Source: Bacteroidia bacterium
Lineage (GTDB): Bacteria; Bacteroidota; Bacteroidia; SpSt-205
Length of the DNA: 64,000 nt
Assembly: GCA_026003235.1 (NCBI GenBank)
Contig: BPGW01000003.1
Coordinates: forward strand, 124,001 to 188,000
Reading direction: 5' to 3'
Part shown: positions 19,577-29,453 of the stretch, piece by piece
Layout: each line of letters starts with the position of its first letter
Position numbering within the stretch: position 1 is the first letter of the stretch
Program-made: the position numbers and the translations under genes
The notes under the pieces: generated by a model
The model's database searches: none
What the model saw: the letters and a program-made list of their open reading frames with translations, nothing else
What the model was told of the DNA's origin: nothing

Positions 19577-19658
19577 CTACAAGCTTCCCCCCCATCCGGC
19601 TTGCTGAACTTGGGGGCTCGGGGAGTGCGCCTGCTCTTTGTATTCGTTCTAAACTGCT

Positions 19659-19666
19659 TACCTTTG
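19659..19666 (+). promoter_or_regulatory. TTTG/TAnnTTTG promoter for the HemS-like gene
   Basis: TACCTTTG at 19659-19666 with a -33 TTTG at 19637-19640 (18-base gap). The ATG at 19670 follows after only 3 bases, so the transcript is expected to have almost no leader. Confidence 0.6.
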
Positions 19667-19669
19667 TAC

Positions 19670-20716
19670 ATGGTTTCCGCTACGCTCAAGGCCGCCTACG
19701 AGCGCCTGAAGTCGGAGCAGCCGCATCTGTATTTGAGGGACCTGGCAGCGCAGCTTGGGGTGAGCGAGGGGCAGCTTGTGCCTGTAGCCTACGGCTCGGA
19801 CGCCGTGCCGCTGAAGCCTGATTTTCAGGGGATTTTTGGGGAGCTGCCTCAGCTGGGCCCGCTTATGGGTCTGAGCCGCAACGCTTGGGTTGTGATAGAG
19901 ACTACTGGCCCTTATCCGGCGCCTGCGTTCCAGGGGCCTATCGGCGTGCTCAACAGCCCTCTGATTGACCTGCGCCTGTACCTTGCTCAGTGGGGATATG
20001 GGTATGCGGTGCGATCTTTTGGTCGGGATGGAAAGCCCCTGTATAGCCTACAGTTTTTCACCCCATGGGGCGAAGCCATTCACAAGGTCTACCTTCAAGA
20101 TTCAGCTTTCCTTCCAGCTTGGGAAGCGCTGGTAAGCCGTTATGCTGGAACTGAGCCCGAGACCCTGGCCCCTCCTGCCGGTAAGGACCTTCGTAATACC
20201 CCTTCGGTGGACCGGGAGCAATTCTTGGCTGACTGGAGCGGCCTACAGGATACGCACGACTTCTTTGCGCTTTTGCAGCGCTATGGCTTGTCTCGCTGGG
20301 CTGCTGTGCGCTTAGCGGAGGGCGCGTATGCCTGGCGCCTTCCTGGGCAGGCGGTCTCCGACCTGCTGGCATGGGCCCGAACCAGCCAAACCCCCATCAT
20401 GTTCTTCGTGGGCAACGCAGGCATTCACCACATCTACACCGGCGTCGTGTCTAACCTTTCCCCTGCGCGAGGATGGATCAACATTTTGGACGAGGCCTTT
20501 ACCTTGCATCTGAACCCTGCTGGGGTGGAGGAAGTGTATCTGGTTGAAAAGCCCACGCGAGAGGGGCCCATTTATTCGGTGGAGGTCTTTGGGCCAGAGG
20601 GAGAAGAGGTTTTGTGGATTTTCGGGGCGCGCAAACCCGGTCAGGCGGTGCCGCCTGCGTGGCTGGCGTACATCCACCAGCTCAAGAGCGCTGCTTTAGC
20701 TGCCGCACAGGGCTGA
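19670..20716 (+). CDS. Hemin-degrading factor, HemS/HmuS/ChuS family
   Basis: 348 aa, the usual length of the two-repeat HemS fold. The opening (YERLKSEQPHLYLRDLAAQL, GVSEGQLV) is typical, as are RNAWVVIETTGPY near residue 80 and the mirrored segment TPIMFFVGNAGIHHIYTGVV in the second half. HemS proteins bind heme and either store, deliver or cleave it in iron acquisition. A His near HHIYTG and HKVYLQD could contact heme; I did not map the ligand. No heme receptor or TonB gene is adjacent, so it stands alone, convergent with rlmD (43-base gap). Start chosen by the promoter 3 bases upstream; the longer frame from 19148 is antisense to gap. Confidence 0.88.
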   Translation: MVSATLKAAYERLKSEQPHLYLRDLAAQLGVSEGQLVPVAYGSDAVPLKPDFQGIFGELPQLGPLMGLSRNAWVVIETTGPYPAPAFQGPIGVLNSPLIDLRLYLAQWGYGYAVRSFGRDGKPLYSLQFFTPWGEAIHKVYLQDSAFLPAWEALVSRYAGTEPETLAPPAGKDLRNTPSVDREQFLADWSGLQDTHDFFALLQRYGLSRWAAVRLAEGAYAWRLPGQAVSDLLAWARTSQTPIMFFVGNAGIHHIYTGVVSNLSPARGWINILDEAFTLHLNPAGVEEVYLVEKPTREGPIYSVEVFGPEGEEVLWIFGARKPGQAVPPAWLAYIHQLKSAALAAAQG

Positions 20717-20759
20717 ATCTTGGAGGCCTAAAAGAGAGCTCCAGAGCTGACCCAGTAGG

Positions 20760-22133
20760 TTAGCGGGAAGAGGAGCTTTTCCTTCGCAGGTGGGCGATAT
20801 TTTCCACAGCGGTGGTGTGCGGGAAAAGGTCAAAAGGTTGCACGGCCAGGATTTGGTAAGCTTCCTGGAGCTCGGCCAGATCCCGGGCTTGGGTGGCTGG
20901 GTGGCAGCTGACGTAAAAGATTTCCTCAAAAGGCAGGGTGCGGAGTGCCTTGCGTACGGTGGGATGGAGGCCTTCTCGAGGAGGGTCTACGATCGCCACG
21001 CTGCCTGAAGGGGGAGTCAGAGCCACCTGCGTGAGATCTTCCAGAGCCCCCGCATAGGTCTGCCATGCTGTGCTGGGAAACCGATGGCGGTTTCGGAGAA
21101 AGTTTTTTTCGGCGCTGTGCACGGCCTGGGGAAGTTTCTCCACCAGCACCACTTTTTCAGCCCGGTCAGCCAGCCCCACCCCAAAAAAGCCTACGCCCCC
21201 GTACAGGTCGTAAAGGACTGTGCAGCGCGCTGGCATGCGCTCCCGAATCCAGCGCAGAAGGTTGGCGGCTTGGGGTAGGTTGACTTGAAAGAAGTCCTGG
21301 ATGCCCACCTGATACTGAAGGCCGTCTACGACAAACTCCAGGTGGGTTTCCCCGGCCAAGGGAATAGGTTCCAGATCGGCCAAGCTGTCGTTGCGCTTGG
21401 GGTTGTGGAAGTAGCCCAAGCCCACGAGGCCGGGAACAGACTCTTTGACGGGGCCAAGGAGGTCAAGGGCGATGTCGGGGCGGTCATCGGCTAAACTCAA
21501 GAAAGCTACGAGGCGGTCTTCGGTACCCCGCACGAGGAGCTGGCGGAGGAGGCCCTTGTGGCGGATGGGATGGTAGGCGCGCAGGCCTTTTAGGCGTGCG
21601 TGGGCCCGTACCGCCCGCCGAACCCCCTCAAAAGCCGGAGGAACTATCTGACAAGCCGTCAGATCCAGCACTTGCGCAAAGTCCCCGCGCGGATGAAACC
21701 CTAACACCAGTTCACCTGAGGTGCTTTCGCCAAAGGTATATTCGGCTTTGTTGCGGTAGTGCCAAATAACGGGAGAGGGCACGACAGGGGGCACCTCTAT
21801 AGGCAAGTGCGCAAGATGGGAAAAAGCTTGCTGTACGAACCGCTGTTTGTACAAGAGCTGGTAGGGGTAGTCCATCATTTGCCAGCGGCAGCCTCCACAC
21901 CGCCCAAAGTCCCCGCAACGAGGTTCTACCCGATGGGGAGAGGTGCGATGCCAAGATACGGCTTGGCCATACCACAGCTGGCGCTTGCGCCGGGTGATGG
22001 TAAGTTCTACTACTTCGCCGGGCAGGGTAAAAGGCACCAAGATGACCGGGCCGTCTTGCGGACGCACCACGCCAAACCCTTCACTGGCCAGGTCTTGAAC
22101 GACCTGAGGAGGCAGTACGGGTGTAGTGGGCAT
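20760..22133 (-). CDS. rlmD: 23S rRNA (uracil-5-)-methyltransferase RlmD/RumA-like
   Basis: 457 aa. An N-terminal TRAM-like strand region (1-60) precedes the iron-sulphur motif C73-x5-C79-x2-C82 (CGDFGRCGGC), completed by a later Cys (LTACQIVPP). The SAM-binding core has LYDLYGGVGFFGVGLA and the methylation motif DPPREGLHPTVRKAL; the nucleophile lies in YVSCHPATQARDL, where SCHP replaces the common SCNP. The enzyme makes m5U in 23S rRNA. It overlaps the upstream gene's 3' end by 53 bases, a longer overlap than usual; the start at 22133 (MPTTPVLPPQ) is the first that gives a normal N-terminus. Confidence 0.93.
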   Translation of the reverse strand: MPTTPVLPPQVVQDLASEGFGVVRPQDGPVILVPFTLPGEVVELTITRRKRQLWYGQAVSWHRTSPHRVEPRCGDFGRCGGCRWQMMDYPYQLLYKQRFVQQAFSHLAHLPIEVPPVVPSPVIWHYRNKAEYTFGESTSGELVLGFHPRGDFAQVLDLTACQIVPPAFEGVRRAVRAHARLKGLRAYHPIRHKGLLRQLLVRGTEDRLVAFLSLADDRPDIALDLLGPVKESVPGLVGLGYFHNPKRNDSLADLEPIPLAGETHLEFVVDGLQYQVGIQDFFQVNLPQAANLLRWIRERMPARCTVLYDLYGGVGFFGVGLADRAEKVVLVEKLPQAVHSAEKNFLRNRHRFPSTAWQTYAGALEDLTQVALTPPSGSVAIVDPPREGLHPTVRKALRTLPFEEIFYVSCHPATQARDLAELQEAYQILAVQPFDLFPHTTAVENIAHLRRKSSSSR

Positions 22134-23622
22134 ACTCCTGGAGCTTTTTTTCCAGCCACTCAATAGGGAAGTACACCTCCCAGAAGCGCTGGAGGGCGTG
22201 ACTGCCTTGACTACGCACTTCCTGGAGGTAGCGGGCAAAGGCGTCTAACGCCGCTTCTTGGGTGGGAAATTGGCCCGATAACACCTGCCGGAGGTAGCTC
22301 AAGAAGGCTTTTTCCAGTTCGCTGGAGCGAGGTAAGGACCTTAGCTTTCTGTAGATGGCACGTAGGTTTTTGCGCAGGAGGTCGGGATCTTGGGTTTGGA
22401 CGGCGGTCAAAAGCCGCAGGATAAAAGCCGCCAAAAGCAGGTCTCGCCGCTTGAGTTCCAGGGCGCCTTGTTCTACGCGCTGAAGCACTTGCAAGGTCTG
22501 AGAAAGCCGGCCAGCCGTAAGCAGGTTGAAAGCCAAGAGGTAATAGCTGCTGATGGCGTAGGAAGGGGAAGAACGAAGGTAAGTTTTTTCCAGCCGCTCC
22601 AAGTATTCTTCGTAGCGGGCGGCTACCGCATCGCTGCGGCCTTGCAGGAAAGATAGGTTCAGCTCGTTGAAAATGAGAAGCCGTTCCTTCTGAAGGGCTA
22701 AGTAACGGCTGGTAGGTACGATGTTGCGCAGCTTCTCTAAGGTCTGCCACGCTTCTTCAAAGTGTTTTTGTTCGGTCAGGCCAGCCAGAAGGTTGTTGAG
22801 GGCAAGCAGGTACTTGGACTGCAGAAACCGGAGTTTCTTAGGTCGTTGCTCCATTTTGTAGACCAACAGGCGGGTGGTATCCAAGTATTGCTGGGTTTGG
22901 CCGTACAAGCGAGCCCTTAGGGCTTGACCGGTATCGTAGAAAAAGTGCAGCGTGAGCGGGTCAGAGGGGTGGGGCGGCTCAAGGTTCAAGTGCGAGGCAT
23001 ACTGGTCTATCACCAGAAGCCGTTCTCGGGGGTGGCTTTCGCCCTCCTCCAGGATGAGCTCGGCATACATGGCCGCCATATACCACGCTTTGTGAGCGTG
23101 ATTCAGGTACTGCAGGACCCGTTCTGTGTAGCGGAAAAGGTCTTCTGCCCGAAGGCCTTTACCCCGGATGAGGTTCATACCCCACAGCTGCTTCAGAAGA
23201 TCCACCGCTTGCAAGGCCTGGGCGAAACGCTCCTCCTGTAGAGCTTGGTGGTAGACCCTGAGGAGCATCTTGGGCAGGAGGGGTAGGAGCCCTTTGTATA
23301 AAAGGAGTTCCGTGCGCCGGAGGGTTTTGCTGAGGCGGTGCTCGGGGGAGTTCGTCTCGTAGTAAAAGGTGAGGGCTTCCAGGAGCCTTTCGTTGAGGTG
23401 TTTGACAAGGTGCTCAAGCTTAGGGTCTTCCTTTTGGAGGATAGGGCGTATCTGATTGGGCGATAGGCGCTGTTTTCGCAGCGCAAGCAGCCGATCAAAG
23501 AGATCCAAATAGAACTTATCCCCTCCATGAAAGCCCGAGAAACGCTTGAAATACCGGACTTCGGAGGGGTCCATGCGGCTGATGAGTTGGTAAGCGAACT
23601 TGAGGCTGTATAGGTTGAGCAT
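22081..23622 (-). CDS. Large helical-repeat (TPR-like) protein of unknown function
   Basis: 513 aa from ATG 23622 (MLNLYSLKFAYQL). Almost entirely alpha-helical in appearance, with recurring Leu/Tyr-rich 30-35 residue helix pairs from about residue 110 to 490 (for example YLALNNLLAGLTEQKHFEEA, WQTLEKLR and RRDLLLAAFILRLLTAVQ), consistent with degenerate tetratricopeptide repeats. No signal peptide or membrane helix. The opening DPSEVRYFKRF resembles uncharacterised Bacteroidota cytosolic proteins. Probably a scaffold. A weak promoter-like TACCTTAG (23627-23634) is 4 bases before the start. It follows the Omp85-like gene by 20 bases. Confidence 0.75.
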   Translation of the reverse strand: MLNLYSLKFAYQLISRMDPSEVRYFKRFSGFHGGDKFYLDLFDRLLALRKQRLSPNQIRPILQKEDPKLEHLVKHLNERLLEALTFYYETNSPEHRLSKTLRRTELLLYKGLLPLLPKMLLRVYHQALQEERFAQALQAVDLLKQLWGMNLIRGKGLRAEDLFRYTERVLQYLNHAHKAWYMAAMYAELILEEGESHPRERLLVIDQYASHLNLEPPHPSDPLTLHFFYDTGQALRARLYGQTQQYLDTTRLLVYKMEQRPKKLRFLQSKYLLALNNLLAGLTEQKHFEEAWQTLEKLRNIVPTSRYLALQKERLLIFNELNLSFLQGRSDAVAARYEEYLERLEKTYLRSSPSYAISSYYLLAFNLLTAGRLSQTLQVLQRVEQGALELKRRDLLLAAFILRLLTAVQTQDPDLLRKNLRAIYRKLRSLPRSSELEKAFLSYLRQVLSGQFPTQEAALDAFARYLQEVRSQGSHALQRFWEVYFPIEWLEKKLQEYAHYTRTASSGRSRPGQ

Positions 23623-23642
23623 GGGCCTAAGGTAGGGAAAAA

Positions 23643-25253
23643 TCAAAATTCTGACACCCAATTCAGGGACACCAGGAGGCGGCGCAGGTCCCAAGGGCTG
23701 GAGCTAAGGCGGCCTGCGGCGAAGGTGATGCGGAAGAGCCCGGCGGAAAGGCGGGTTTGCAAAGCCAGCCCTGCCGCTTGCGTGGTTTGGTTTCCGAGGG
23801 GGTACAGATCCAGGCGAGCCCCCTCCCCAAAGGCGGCGAGATACCCTTCTTCTTCAAGGCGCAAGCGCAGCTCTAAAAAGCCCTGAGCGTAAGCGGGGGT
23901 AGGTAAAGTATTCTCCGGAAAGCCCCGCAGGGTTTCTCCTCCCAGCCGGCGAAGCTCGTTTTCAACGTAGCCTCGTGCCCAGTAGCGATAGAGCCGCAGC
24001 CCTGACCGTAGGGTTAGCAGGGAGGTGAGGGGGGTGTAGCGTTCTACGGTGGCTTCCAGTTCCTGGTAAGGGCTGGGGGGAGGAAGCCGATCGTACTGGA
24101 GGGCAGGCAAGCCGGGGTTCGGCAGATAGCCTCGCCGGCCTTGGGTGCCCGTCAGGGTCCATACCCACCCGCGTCGGGGGGCCGTGCGCAGATCGGTGTT
24201 CTGGAACTCCCACCCTAACTTCAGGCCTTGCCGATCAAAGTCCAGCACCTTGGGAGGCGGCCAGGTGAGCGAACGATAGGGCGCCGTTGAAAGCAGGCGA
24301 GATGTAGTGCGCTGTCCCTCTGCCAAAAGCGTCCACGCCGCAGTCAAACGATACCGCACCGAAAGGCCCCCTTCTCGGGAAAGAAAGCTGGTGTCCTGCC
24401 GCCAGAGCATGAACTTCCCCTGTAGCGCTAAGAGGCCCCGCCATAGGTAAGGTAGGCTTAGCTGAACTTGTAGCCGCTGCGAGCTATTGGGCAGCTGAGA
24501 GAAGTGCGCCTCCAGCTGTTCTCCCAGCCGGAAAGGACTCACGAGAACCAGATCAAGCTGGCCTATAAGTTGCGGCCGGGTGGAGGGGCCGCTGCCAGTA
24601 GGCAAGAGGGAAAGGGAGCCGTCCAGGCGATTGGTGTTTTTGGGTTTGAGGGGGATTTCAAGCCAAGCGAGTCCTGGGAAAAGCCACAGCCGGGGGGTGT
24701 CCACGAGCGCAGCGTAAGGGGTACTGCGTAAGCGACGCGGGAGGGCTTCTAAGGCCTGGAGGGAAACCGGGCGTCCAGGTCGCAGCCCGCTGATCTGGTA
24801 GAAGGCCCCAGGAGGAGCTGGCCAGCGCCCCCGAAGGAAGATCGTATCCAGCCGCACGAGGGGACCCGTCGTAAGGTACACCTGGCCTGTGCATTGGCCG
24901 GTAGAGTCGCAGGCCAGGCTCTGCCAAGCAGCCCCGGCATAGAGATAGCCCTGGTTAGCCACCGCCTGCCGTAGGAAAACAGGCACTTCCTCCAGCAGGG
25001 CGGGCGTGACAGGCTTACCCTGCCAACGCCTCAGCATGCGAGGGGCTATCAGCGCCTGAGCGGTACTATCGCCCACCAGGCTGAGGGCCTTCAGTCGGAA
25101 GCGAGGCCCAGCTTGCCCCGCCTGGGGAGCAGCTTTCCAGTAGCCCCACTGGCGAAGTACGCTGTCCCAAGCTGCGGTGTCTGAACTCACCTTCAGCCAG
25201 AGCCGTTTTTCGCTGGGAGCCAGGCCGCTCAGCGCCACCTGAAGCCAAAGCAC
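23643..25253 (-). CDS. Omp85/BamA-superfamily outer-membrane protein
   Basis: 536 aa. The first about 20 residues are a weak export signal. Residues about 50-210 resemble two or three short POTRA units (FRLKALSLVGDS, VRLDTIFLRGRW followed by ISGLRPGRPVS). From about 215 to the end there is a series of amphipathic strands ending in an aromatic residue (VSLNWVSEF), the usual C-terminal signal for outer-membrane insertion. The family motif for loop 6 appears as LRRLGGETLRGFPENTLPT. At this length it is smaller than BamA (about 750-850) and closer to TamA or other short Omp85 members. Its start lies 8 bases after the J-domain/LRR gene. Role in protein assembly or secretion is inferred. Confidence 0.83.
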   Translation of the reverse strand: MLWLQVALSGLAPSEKRLWLKVSSDTAAWDSVLRQWGYWKAAPQAGQAGPRFRLKALSLVGDSTAQALIAPRMLRRWQGKPVTPALLEEVPVFLRQAVANQGYLYAGAAWQSLACDSTGQCTGQVYLTTGPLVRLDTIFLRGRWPAPPGAFYQISGLRPGRPVSLQALEALPRRLRSTPYAALVDTPRLWLFPGLAWLEIPLKPKNTNRLDGSLSLLPTGSGPSTRPQLIGQLDLVLVSPFRLGEQLEAHFSQLPNSSQRLQVQLSLPYLWRGLLALQGKFMLWRQDTSFLSREGGLSVRYRLTAAWTLLAEGQRTTSRLLSTAPYRSLTWPPPKVLDFDRQGLKLGWEFQNTDLRTAPRRGWVWTLTGTQGRRGYLPNPGLPALQYDRLPPPSPYQELEATVERYTPLTSLLTLRSGLRLYRYWARGYVENELRRLGGETLRGFPENTLPTPAYAQGFLELRLRLEEEGYLAAFGEGARLDLYPLGNQTTQAAGLALQTRLSAGLFRITFAAGRLSSSPWDLRRLLVSLNWVSEF

Positions 25254-25261
25254 TTCCGCCG

Positions 25262-26080
25262 CTACCAGATGACCCGCAAATTAGGGTTGCGCGCAAGGTG
25301 GGCTTGAACCCAAGCCCTCGTCTGCGCCGAAAGGGGATTCCCCGTCAAACGCAGCTCTGTGAGAGCAGGCAGCTCCAACGCCTCAGGAGGCAAATAGCTT
25401 AGCTCGTTGTAGCTCAGGTCCAGCACGCGAAGGCTTTGCAGTTCCCCTATCCCCAAGGGTAGGGCTTTCAGACGATTGTGAGACAGGTCCAGCACTTCCA
25501 GCTCGGACCACCCTGAGCACGTGCCTGGGAAAAGGGTTATTTCGTTGTGCGCTAAGATCAAGCAGCGCAGGTGTTTCTGCTCAAACAACACAGCCGGGAC
25601 GGTGGTAAGGCGGTTGTGAGAGAGGTCTATCCATTCCAAAGAAGGGGGAGGTGTAAGGTAAGCCGGCCAGCTTGAAAGGCTGAGGTTTCGGAGCCAAGCT
25701 TTTTTGACTGCGAAGGGGTGGTAGAAGTGGTAGACGACCGCAGCTAAGACGACGATCGCTAAGAGTGAGATCAGCGTCAAGACCATCCAGCGTGGATAGG
25801 GGCGGGGTAGAGGCGTGGGAGGGGCCGCTACCGCCGCTGGACGAGAGGAACGGGCTGCTTTCCGCAAAGCCAAGGCCGTCAAGCGCAAATGATACGCCAA
25901 TCGCAACCGAGGATCGCTGAGAATCCGATAAGCCTCGTTGATTTCTTGCATTTTGCGCAGGGCGTCCGGCTCTCGGCTCACATCGGGGTGGTACAAGCGC
26001 GCCAATTCCCTATACCGCTGCCGTATTTGCTCCTCCGAAGCCCCAAAAGGCAAGCCCAGCACATCGTAGTAGGTGCGCAT
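25262..26080 (-). CDS. Membrane protein fusing a J domain to leucine-rich repeats
   Basis: 272 aa from ATG 26080 (MRTYYDVLGLPF); in-frame ATGs at 26098 and 26122 are also possible. Residues 1-62 are a J domain with an intact HPD (LYHPDVSREP) and the NEAYRILSDP helix. A basic/Pro linker leads to a transmembrane helix at about 97-118 (WMVLTLISLLAIVVLAAVVY). Residues about 135-265 are at least five leucine-rich repeats of the LxxLDLSxNxL type (EWIDLSHNRLTTVP, CLILAHNEITLFP, EVLDLSHNRLKALP, RVLDLSYNELSYLP and TELRLTGNPL). The J domain would recruit DnaK at the cytoplasmic face while the LRR part lies outside. The two parts are in one frame with no stop. Confidence 0.85.
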   Translation of the reverse strand: MRTYYDVLGLPFGASEEQIRQRYRELARLYHPDVSREPDALRKMQEINEAYRILSDPRLRLAYHLRLTALALRKAARSSRPAAVAAPPTPLPRPYPRWMVLTLISLLAIVVLAAVVYHFYHPFAVKKAWLRNLSLSSWPAYLTPPPSLEWIDLSHNRLTTVPAVLFEQKHLRCLILAHNEITLFPGTCSGWSELEVLDLSHNRLKALPLGIGELQSLRVLDLSYNELSYLPPEALELPALTELRLTGNPLSAQTRAWVQAHLARNPNLRVIW

Positions 26081-26133
26081 AGCCCGCTTACGCAACATAA
26101 CACTTTTTCGGGAAAAGCGCATCTTCGCACAGC

Positions 26134-27753
26134 ATGCGGCTTTTTAGATGGCTTAGTTGGGGGTGGCTGGTAGGTAGCCTGCTGGCGCAGGACGCCGATG
26201 TCTTTTCAGGCAGCGAGCTCTACACCTGGTGGGAACGGTGGGATGTGCGGGGGTATGTGGATACTTTCGTCCCCATTGAGAGCCGCCCCTGGGGACGCGA
26301 GGAGATGCGCTTCCTTCTGGGCCACACCGATACCAGCCGGATGCACCGCCTGGACAAAGCCCGGTATCAGCGGGCTGCCTTTGCGCTTGTGGACTCGCTG
26401 CCGCTCCGCCAGAAGCCCCCTTTTCTCCGGTGGGCCTTCCCTAACAATCGGGACCTGCTTGTCTGGCAGCATCCTCACGGAGCCCTGTATATCGGCCCTC
26501 TCGTGCAGGTAGGGGCAGGCCGAGATTCCAGCGGCCTGCTGTATCAAAACACCCGGGGAGCTTACCTGCGCGCCCGCCTCGGACAAAAAGTGGGTATCTA
26601 CGCCGACTTCCTGGAGACGCAAGCCCGCCCTCCCTTCTTCATCGCCCAGCGCTACACCCAGTACCAGACCTTGTGGGGAGAAACCTTTGTCAAGCCTTTC
26701 CGCCAAAACGCTTACGACTACACCAACACCCGAGGCTACCTTACCTATTCGCCGGTGCCGGCGGTCCGCCTCAAGTTCGGCCGCGACAAAGCCGTCTGGG
26801 GACCAGGATTCCAAAGCCTCTATCTTTCTGACTATCCCCCAGAGTACTTGTACCTGCATATTCGCACGCGGTTAGGAAAGTGGGAGTACCACAATTTTTT
26901 TGCTCAGCTTATTGACTTCTTGCCGAATAAGCCCGATGCCTGGGGTGATCAGCCCCGAAAGTACTTGGCGCTGCACCAGCTGCTTTGGCGGCCTCAGCGA
27001 GGGGTCTGCATCGGGGTTTTTGAGGGGGTCATGTACAACCCCTGGACACCGCGCGGCTACCGCGGCCTGGAACTGAATTACTTTGTGCCGGTGATCTTCT
27101 ACCGGGCGGTGGAACAGGCCCTGGGTAGCCCCGACAACGCTATGCTTGGGCTTTTCGGGCGAGCTAACCTCCTGCGTCACTTCCAAGTGTACGGTCAGCT
27201 TGCCTTAGATGACTACAACTTCGGTAAGCGCAGAGAAGGCCCAGGATGGTGGGGCAACAAGTACGCCTACCAGGTCGGCCTCAAGGCCTTCGACGTGGGG
27301 CTGCCCACCCTGGACGTGCAGGTGGAGCTGAACCAAGTGCAGCCCTACACCTACAGCCATTCCAATGTCGGGGCGGCTTGGACCCAGCACGGTCAATTTT
27401 TGGCCCATCCGTATGGGGCTAACCTCAGGGAGCTGGTGGGCTTGGTGCGGTACCAGCCCGTGCCAGGCCTGACCCTGGAAGGCCGCCTGACGTGGCTGCA
27501 ACAAGGACAAAACACCCCTACCCAGAACTGGGGCGCAAGCCCTTTCCAGACCGACATCACGCATGTGCAGGATTTTGGCAATCGGGTGCTTCAAGGTCAG
27601 CTGCAGCGCTCCCGGCTCCTACACGGCCGGCTGGTATGGCAGCCTGGGCTGCAACCCCTCTTCCTGGAAGGGGAAGCCTTCTGGCGGGAAGGGTCCACCG
27701 GCGCTTTCTTCGCCCTGCGCTGGATGATGGCCCCTAAGCCCCTCCGCTGGTAG
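26134..27753 (+). CDS. Outer-membrane barrel protein, Wzi/RemB-like
   Basis: 539 aa. A signal peptide ([19 protein letters not shown]) is followed by about 18 amphipathic strands rich in Tyr, Trp and Arg. The block [20 protein letters not shown] and [19 protein letters not shown] matches the Wzi capsule-assembly fold and the related RemB gliding protein of Flavobacterium, in which the same RD..WGPG element occurs. Wzi anchors capsule at the surface; RemB takes part in surface motility. With SprA in the same genome a motility or surface-polysaccharide role is reasonable, but not decided by the sequence. Divergent from the J-domain/LRR gene (53 bases between starts). Confidence 0.75.
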   Translation: MRLFRWLSWGWLVGSLLAQDADVFSGSELYTWWERWDVRGYVDTFVPIESRPWGREEMRFLLGHTDTSRMHRLDKARYQRAAFALVDSLPLRQKPPFLRWAFPNNRDLLVWQHPHGALYIGPLVQVGAGRDSSGLLYQNTRGAYLRARLGQKVGIYADFLETQARPPFFIAQRYTQYQTLWGETFVKPFRQNAYDYTNTRGYLTYSPVPAVRLKFGRDKAVWGPGFQSLYLSDYPPEYLYLHIRTRLGKWEYHNFFAQLIDFLPNKPDAWGDQPRKYLALHQLLWRPQRGVCIGVFEGVMYNPWTPRGYRGLELNYFVPVIFYRAVEQALGSPDNAMLGLFGRANLLRHFQVYGQLALDDYNFGKRREGPGWWGNKYAYQVGLKAFDVGLPTLDVQVELNQVQPYTYSHSNVGAAWTQHGQFLAHPYGANLRELVGLVRYQPVPGLTLEGRLTWLQQGQNTPTQNWGASPFQTDITHVQDFGNRVLQGQLQRSRLLHGRLVWQPGLQPLFLEGEAFWREGSTGAFFALRWMMAPKPLRW

Positions 27754-27766
27754 CCCTCCTCTTAGC

Positions 27767-27774
27767 TACCTTTG
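27767..27774 (+). promoter_or_regulatory. TAnnTTTG -7 element for ettA
   Basis: TACCTTTG, 5 bases before the ATG at 27780, in the 26-base gap after the Wzi/RemB-like gene. Confidence 0.6.
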
Positions 27775-27779
27775 TTCCC

Positions 27780-29438
27780 ATGGCCGGCGAAAAAATCATC
27801 TACACCATGGTCCGGGTATCTAAGATTATCCCACCTAACCGGACCATCCTAAAGGACATTTCACTTTCCTACTTCTATGGTGCGAAAATTGGCGTAGTAG
27901 GGCCAAATGGTTCGGGCAAAAGTACGCTTTTGCGCATCATGGCAGGGGTTGATACCGACTTTCAAGGCGAAGCTAAGCTCTCACCAGGTTACTCGCTGGG
28001 CTACTTGCCGCAAGAACCGGTATTAGACCCCGACAAGACAGCTATAGAGATTGTGCGCGAAGGGGCTAAGGAAGTGTACGAGCTTCTTCAGCGGTACGAA
28101 GCGCTAAGCATGCGGTTTGCGGAGCCTCTTTCTGACGAGGAGATGGAGAAGCTTTTAGCGGAGCAAGCGGCCCTGCAAGAGCAAATAGAGGCCGTAGATG
28201 GATGGAATTTAGACAGTTACATCCAGCAGGCGATGGAAGCGCTGCGCTGTCCTCCTCCCGATACGCCTGTACGCGTCCTATCCGGCGGTGAAAAGCGACG
28301 CCTGGCCCTGGCCCGCTTGCTTATCCAAGAACCCGACATCCTCCTCTTGGATGAGCCGACCAACCACCTGGATGCCGAATCCGTGGCTTGGCTGGAAGCC
28401 CACCTCCAGCAATACCAAGGCACCGTGATCGCTGTAACCCACGACCGGTACTTTTTGGAAAAGGTGGCGGAATGGATTTTGGAGTTGGATCATGGCCGGG
28501 GAGTGCCCTGGAAAGGCAACTACTCTAGTTGGCTGCGCCAAAAAGAAGAGCAGCTCAAGCGGGAAAACGCCTCACCGGAGCGGCAGCGGGCCCTGCGCAG
28601 GGAATTGGAGTGGATCCAGATGCAGCCCAAAGACCGAGAAGCCCGACGCAAAGCCCGCTTGGCCGCCTACGAACGCCACGGTTCCGAAGACCGAGAAATC
28701 TTTATCGCGCCGGGGCCGCCCCTGGGAGATTGGGCCATCAAAGCCGAAAACTTAGCCTTGCGCGTGGGGGACCGCCTCCTCTTTGAAGGCCTCTCTTTCG
28801 CTGTGCCGCGAGGCGCCATCGTGGGCCTCATCGGCCCTAATGGGGCAGGTAAAACTTCTCTTTTTCGCCTCCTGATTGGCGAGCTTCAGCCTACCTCAGG
28901 ACACTTGGAGGTCTCTCCCAAAGCCGTCATCGCCTACGTAGACCAAGAGCATCGGGTGTTAGATCCCAACAAGAAGCTTCTTGAACAGCTGTCCGGGGGG
29001 CAAGAGTACCTCACCGTAGGAGGGCGGCAGCTTCATGTGCGGTCTTACTTGGCGCGCTTTGGCTTTACCGGCGCCGACCAGGAAAAACGCATCGGCGACC
29101 TCTCCGGCGGTGAGAAAATGCGCTTCCACCTCGCCTACAGCTTCCAGCAAGGGGCCAACCTCCTCCTCTTGGACGAACCCACCAACGACCTGGACGTGCA
29201 CACCATCCGAGCCCTGGAGGAAGCCCTGGAAGCCTTCACAGGAGCAGCCCTGATCATTGCTCACGATCGGTGGTTTTTGGATCGGGTGGCCACCCACATC
29301 TTAGCCTTTGAGCCAGGCGAGGGGGTGTTTTTTGTGGAAGGCAGCTGGAGTGACTACGAAACGATGTGGCGACCTCGGCTCGTCAAGCGGCCTCCTCCCC
29401 GCCACGCCTACCGTCGCCTGCGCGCAGTCGGTAGCTAA
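27780..29438 (+). CDS. ettA: Energy-dependent translational throttle protein EttA (ABC-F)
   Basis: 552 aa, typical EttA length. Two ABC cassettes in one chain without membrane segments: first Walker [10 protein letters not shown] (about 41-49), signature [15 protein letters not shown] and Walker [12 protein letters not shown]; second Walker [10 protein letters not shown], signature [15 protein letters not shown] and Walker [12 protein letters not shown]. The opening [16 protein letters not shown] and the linker [20 protein letters not shown] are EttA hallmarks. EttA binds the ribosomal E site and gates entry into elongation according to the ADP/ATP ratio. The second signature has MRFH in place of the common RNRV. 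Confidence 0.95.
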   Translation: MAGEKIIYTMVRVSKIIPPNRTILKDISLSYFYGAKIGVVGPNGSGKSTLLRIMAGVDTDFQGEAKLSPGYSLGYLPQEPVLDPDKTAIEIVREGAKEVYELLQRYEALSMRFAEPLSDEEMEKLLAEQAALQEQIEAVDGWNLDSYIQQAMEALRCPPPDTPVRVLSGGEKRRLALARLLIQEPDILLLDEPTNHLDAESVAWLEAHLQQYQGTVIAVTHDRYFLEKVAEWILELDHGRGVPWKGNYSSWLRQKEEQLKRENASPERQRALRRELEWIQMQPKDREARRKARLAAYERHGSEDREIFIAPGPPLGDWAIKAENLALRVGDRLLFEGLSFAVPRGAIVGLIGPNGAGKTSLFRLLIGELQPTSGHLEVSPKAVIAYVDQEHRVLDPNKKLLEQLSGGQEYLTVGGRQLHVRSYLARFGFTGADQEKRIGDLSGGEKMRFHLAYSFQQGANLLLLDEPTNDLDVHTIRALEEALEAFTGAALIIAHDRWFLDRVATHILAFEPGEGVFFVEGSWSDYETMWRPRLVKRPPPRHAYRRLRAVGS

Positions 29439-29453
29439 GCCCTTCCCTGACCT

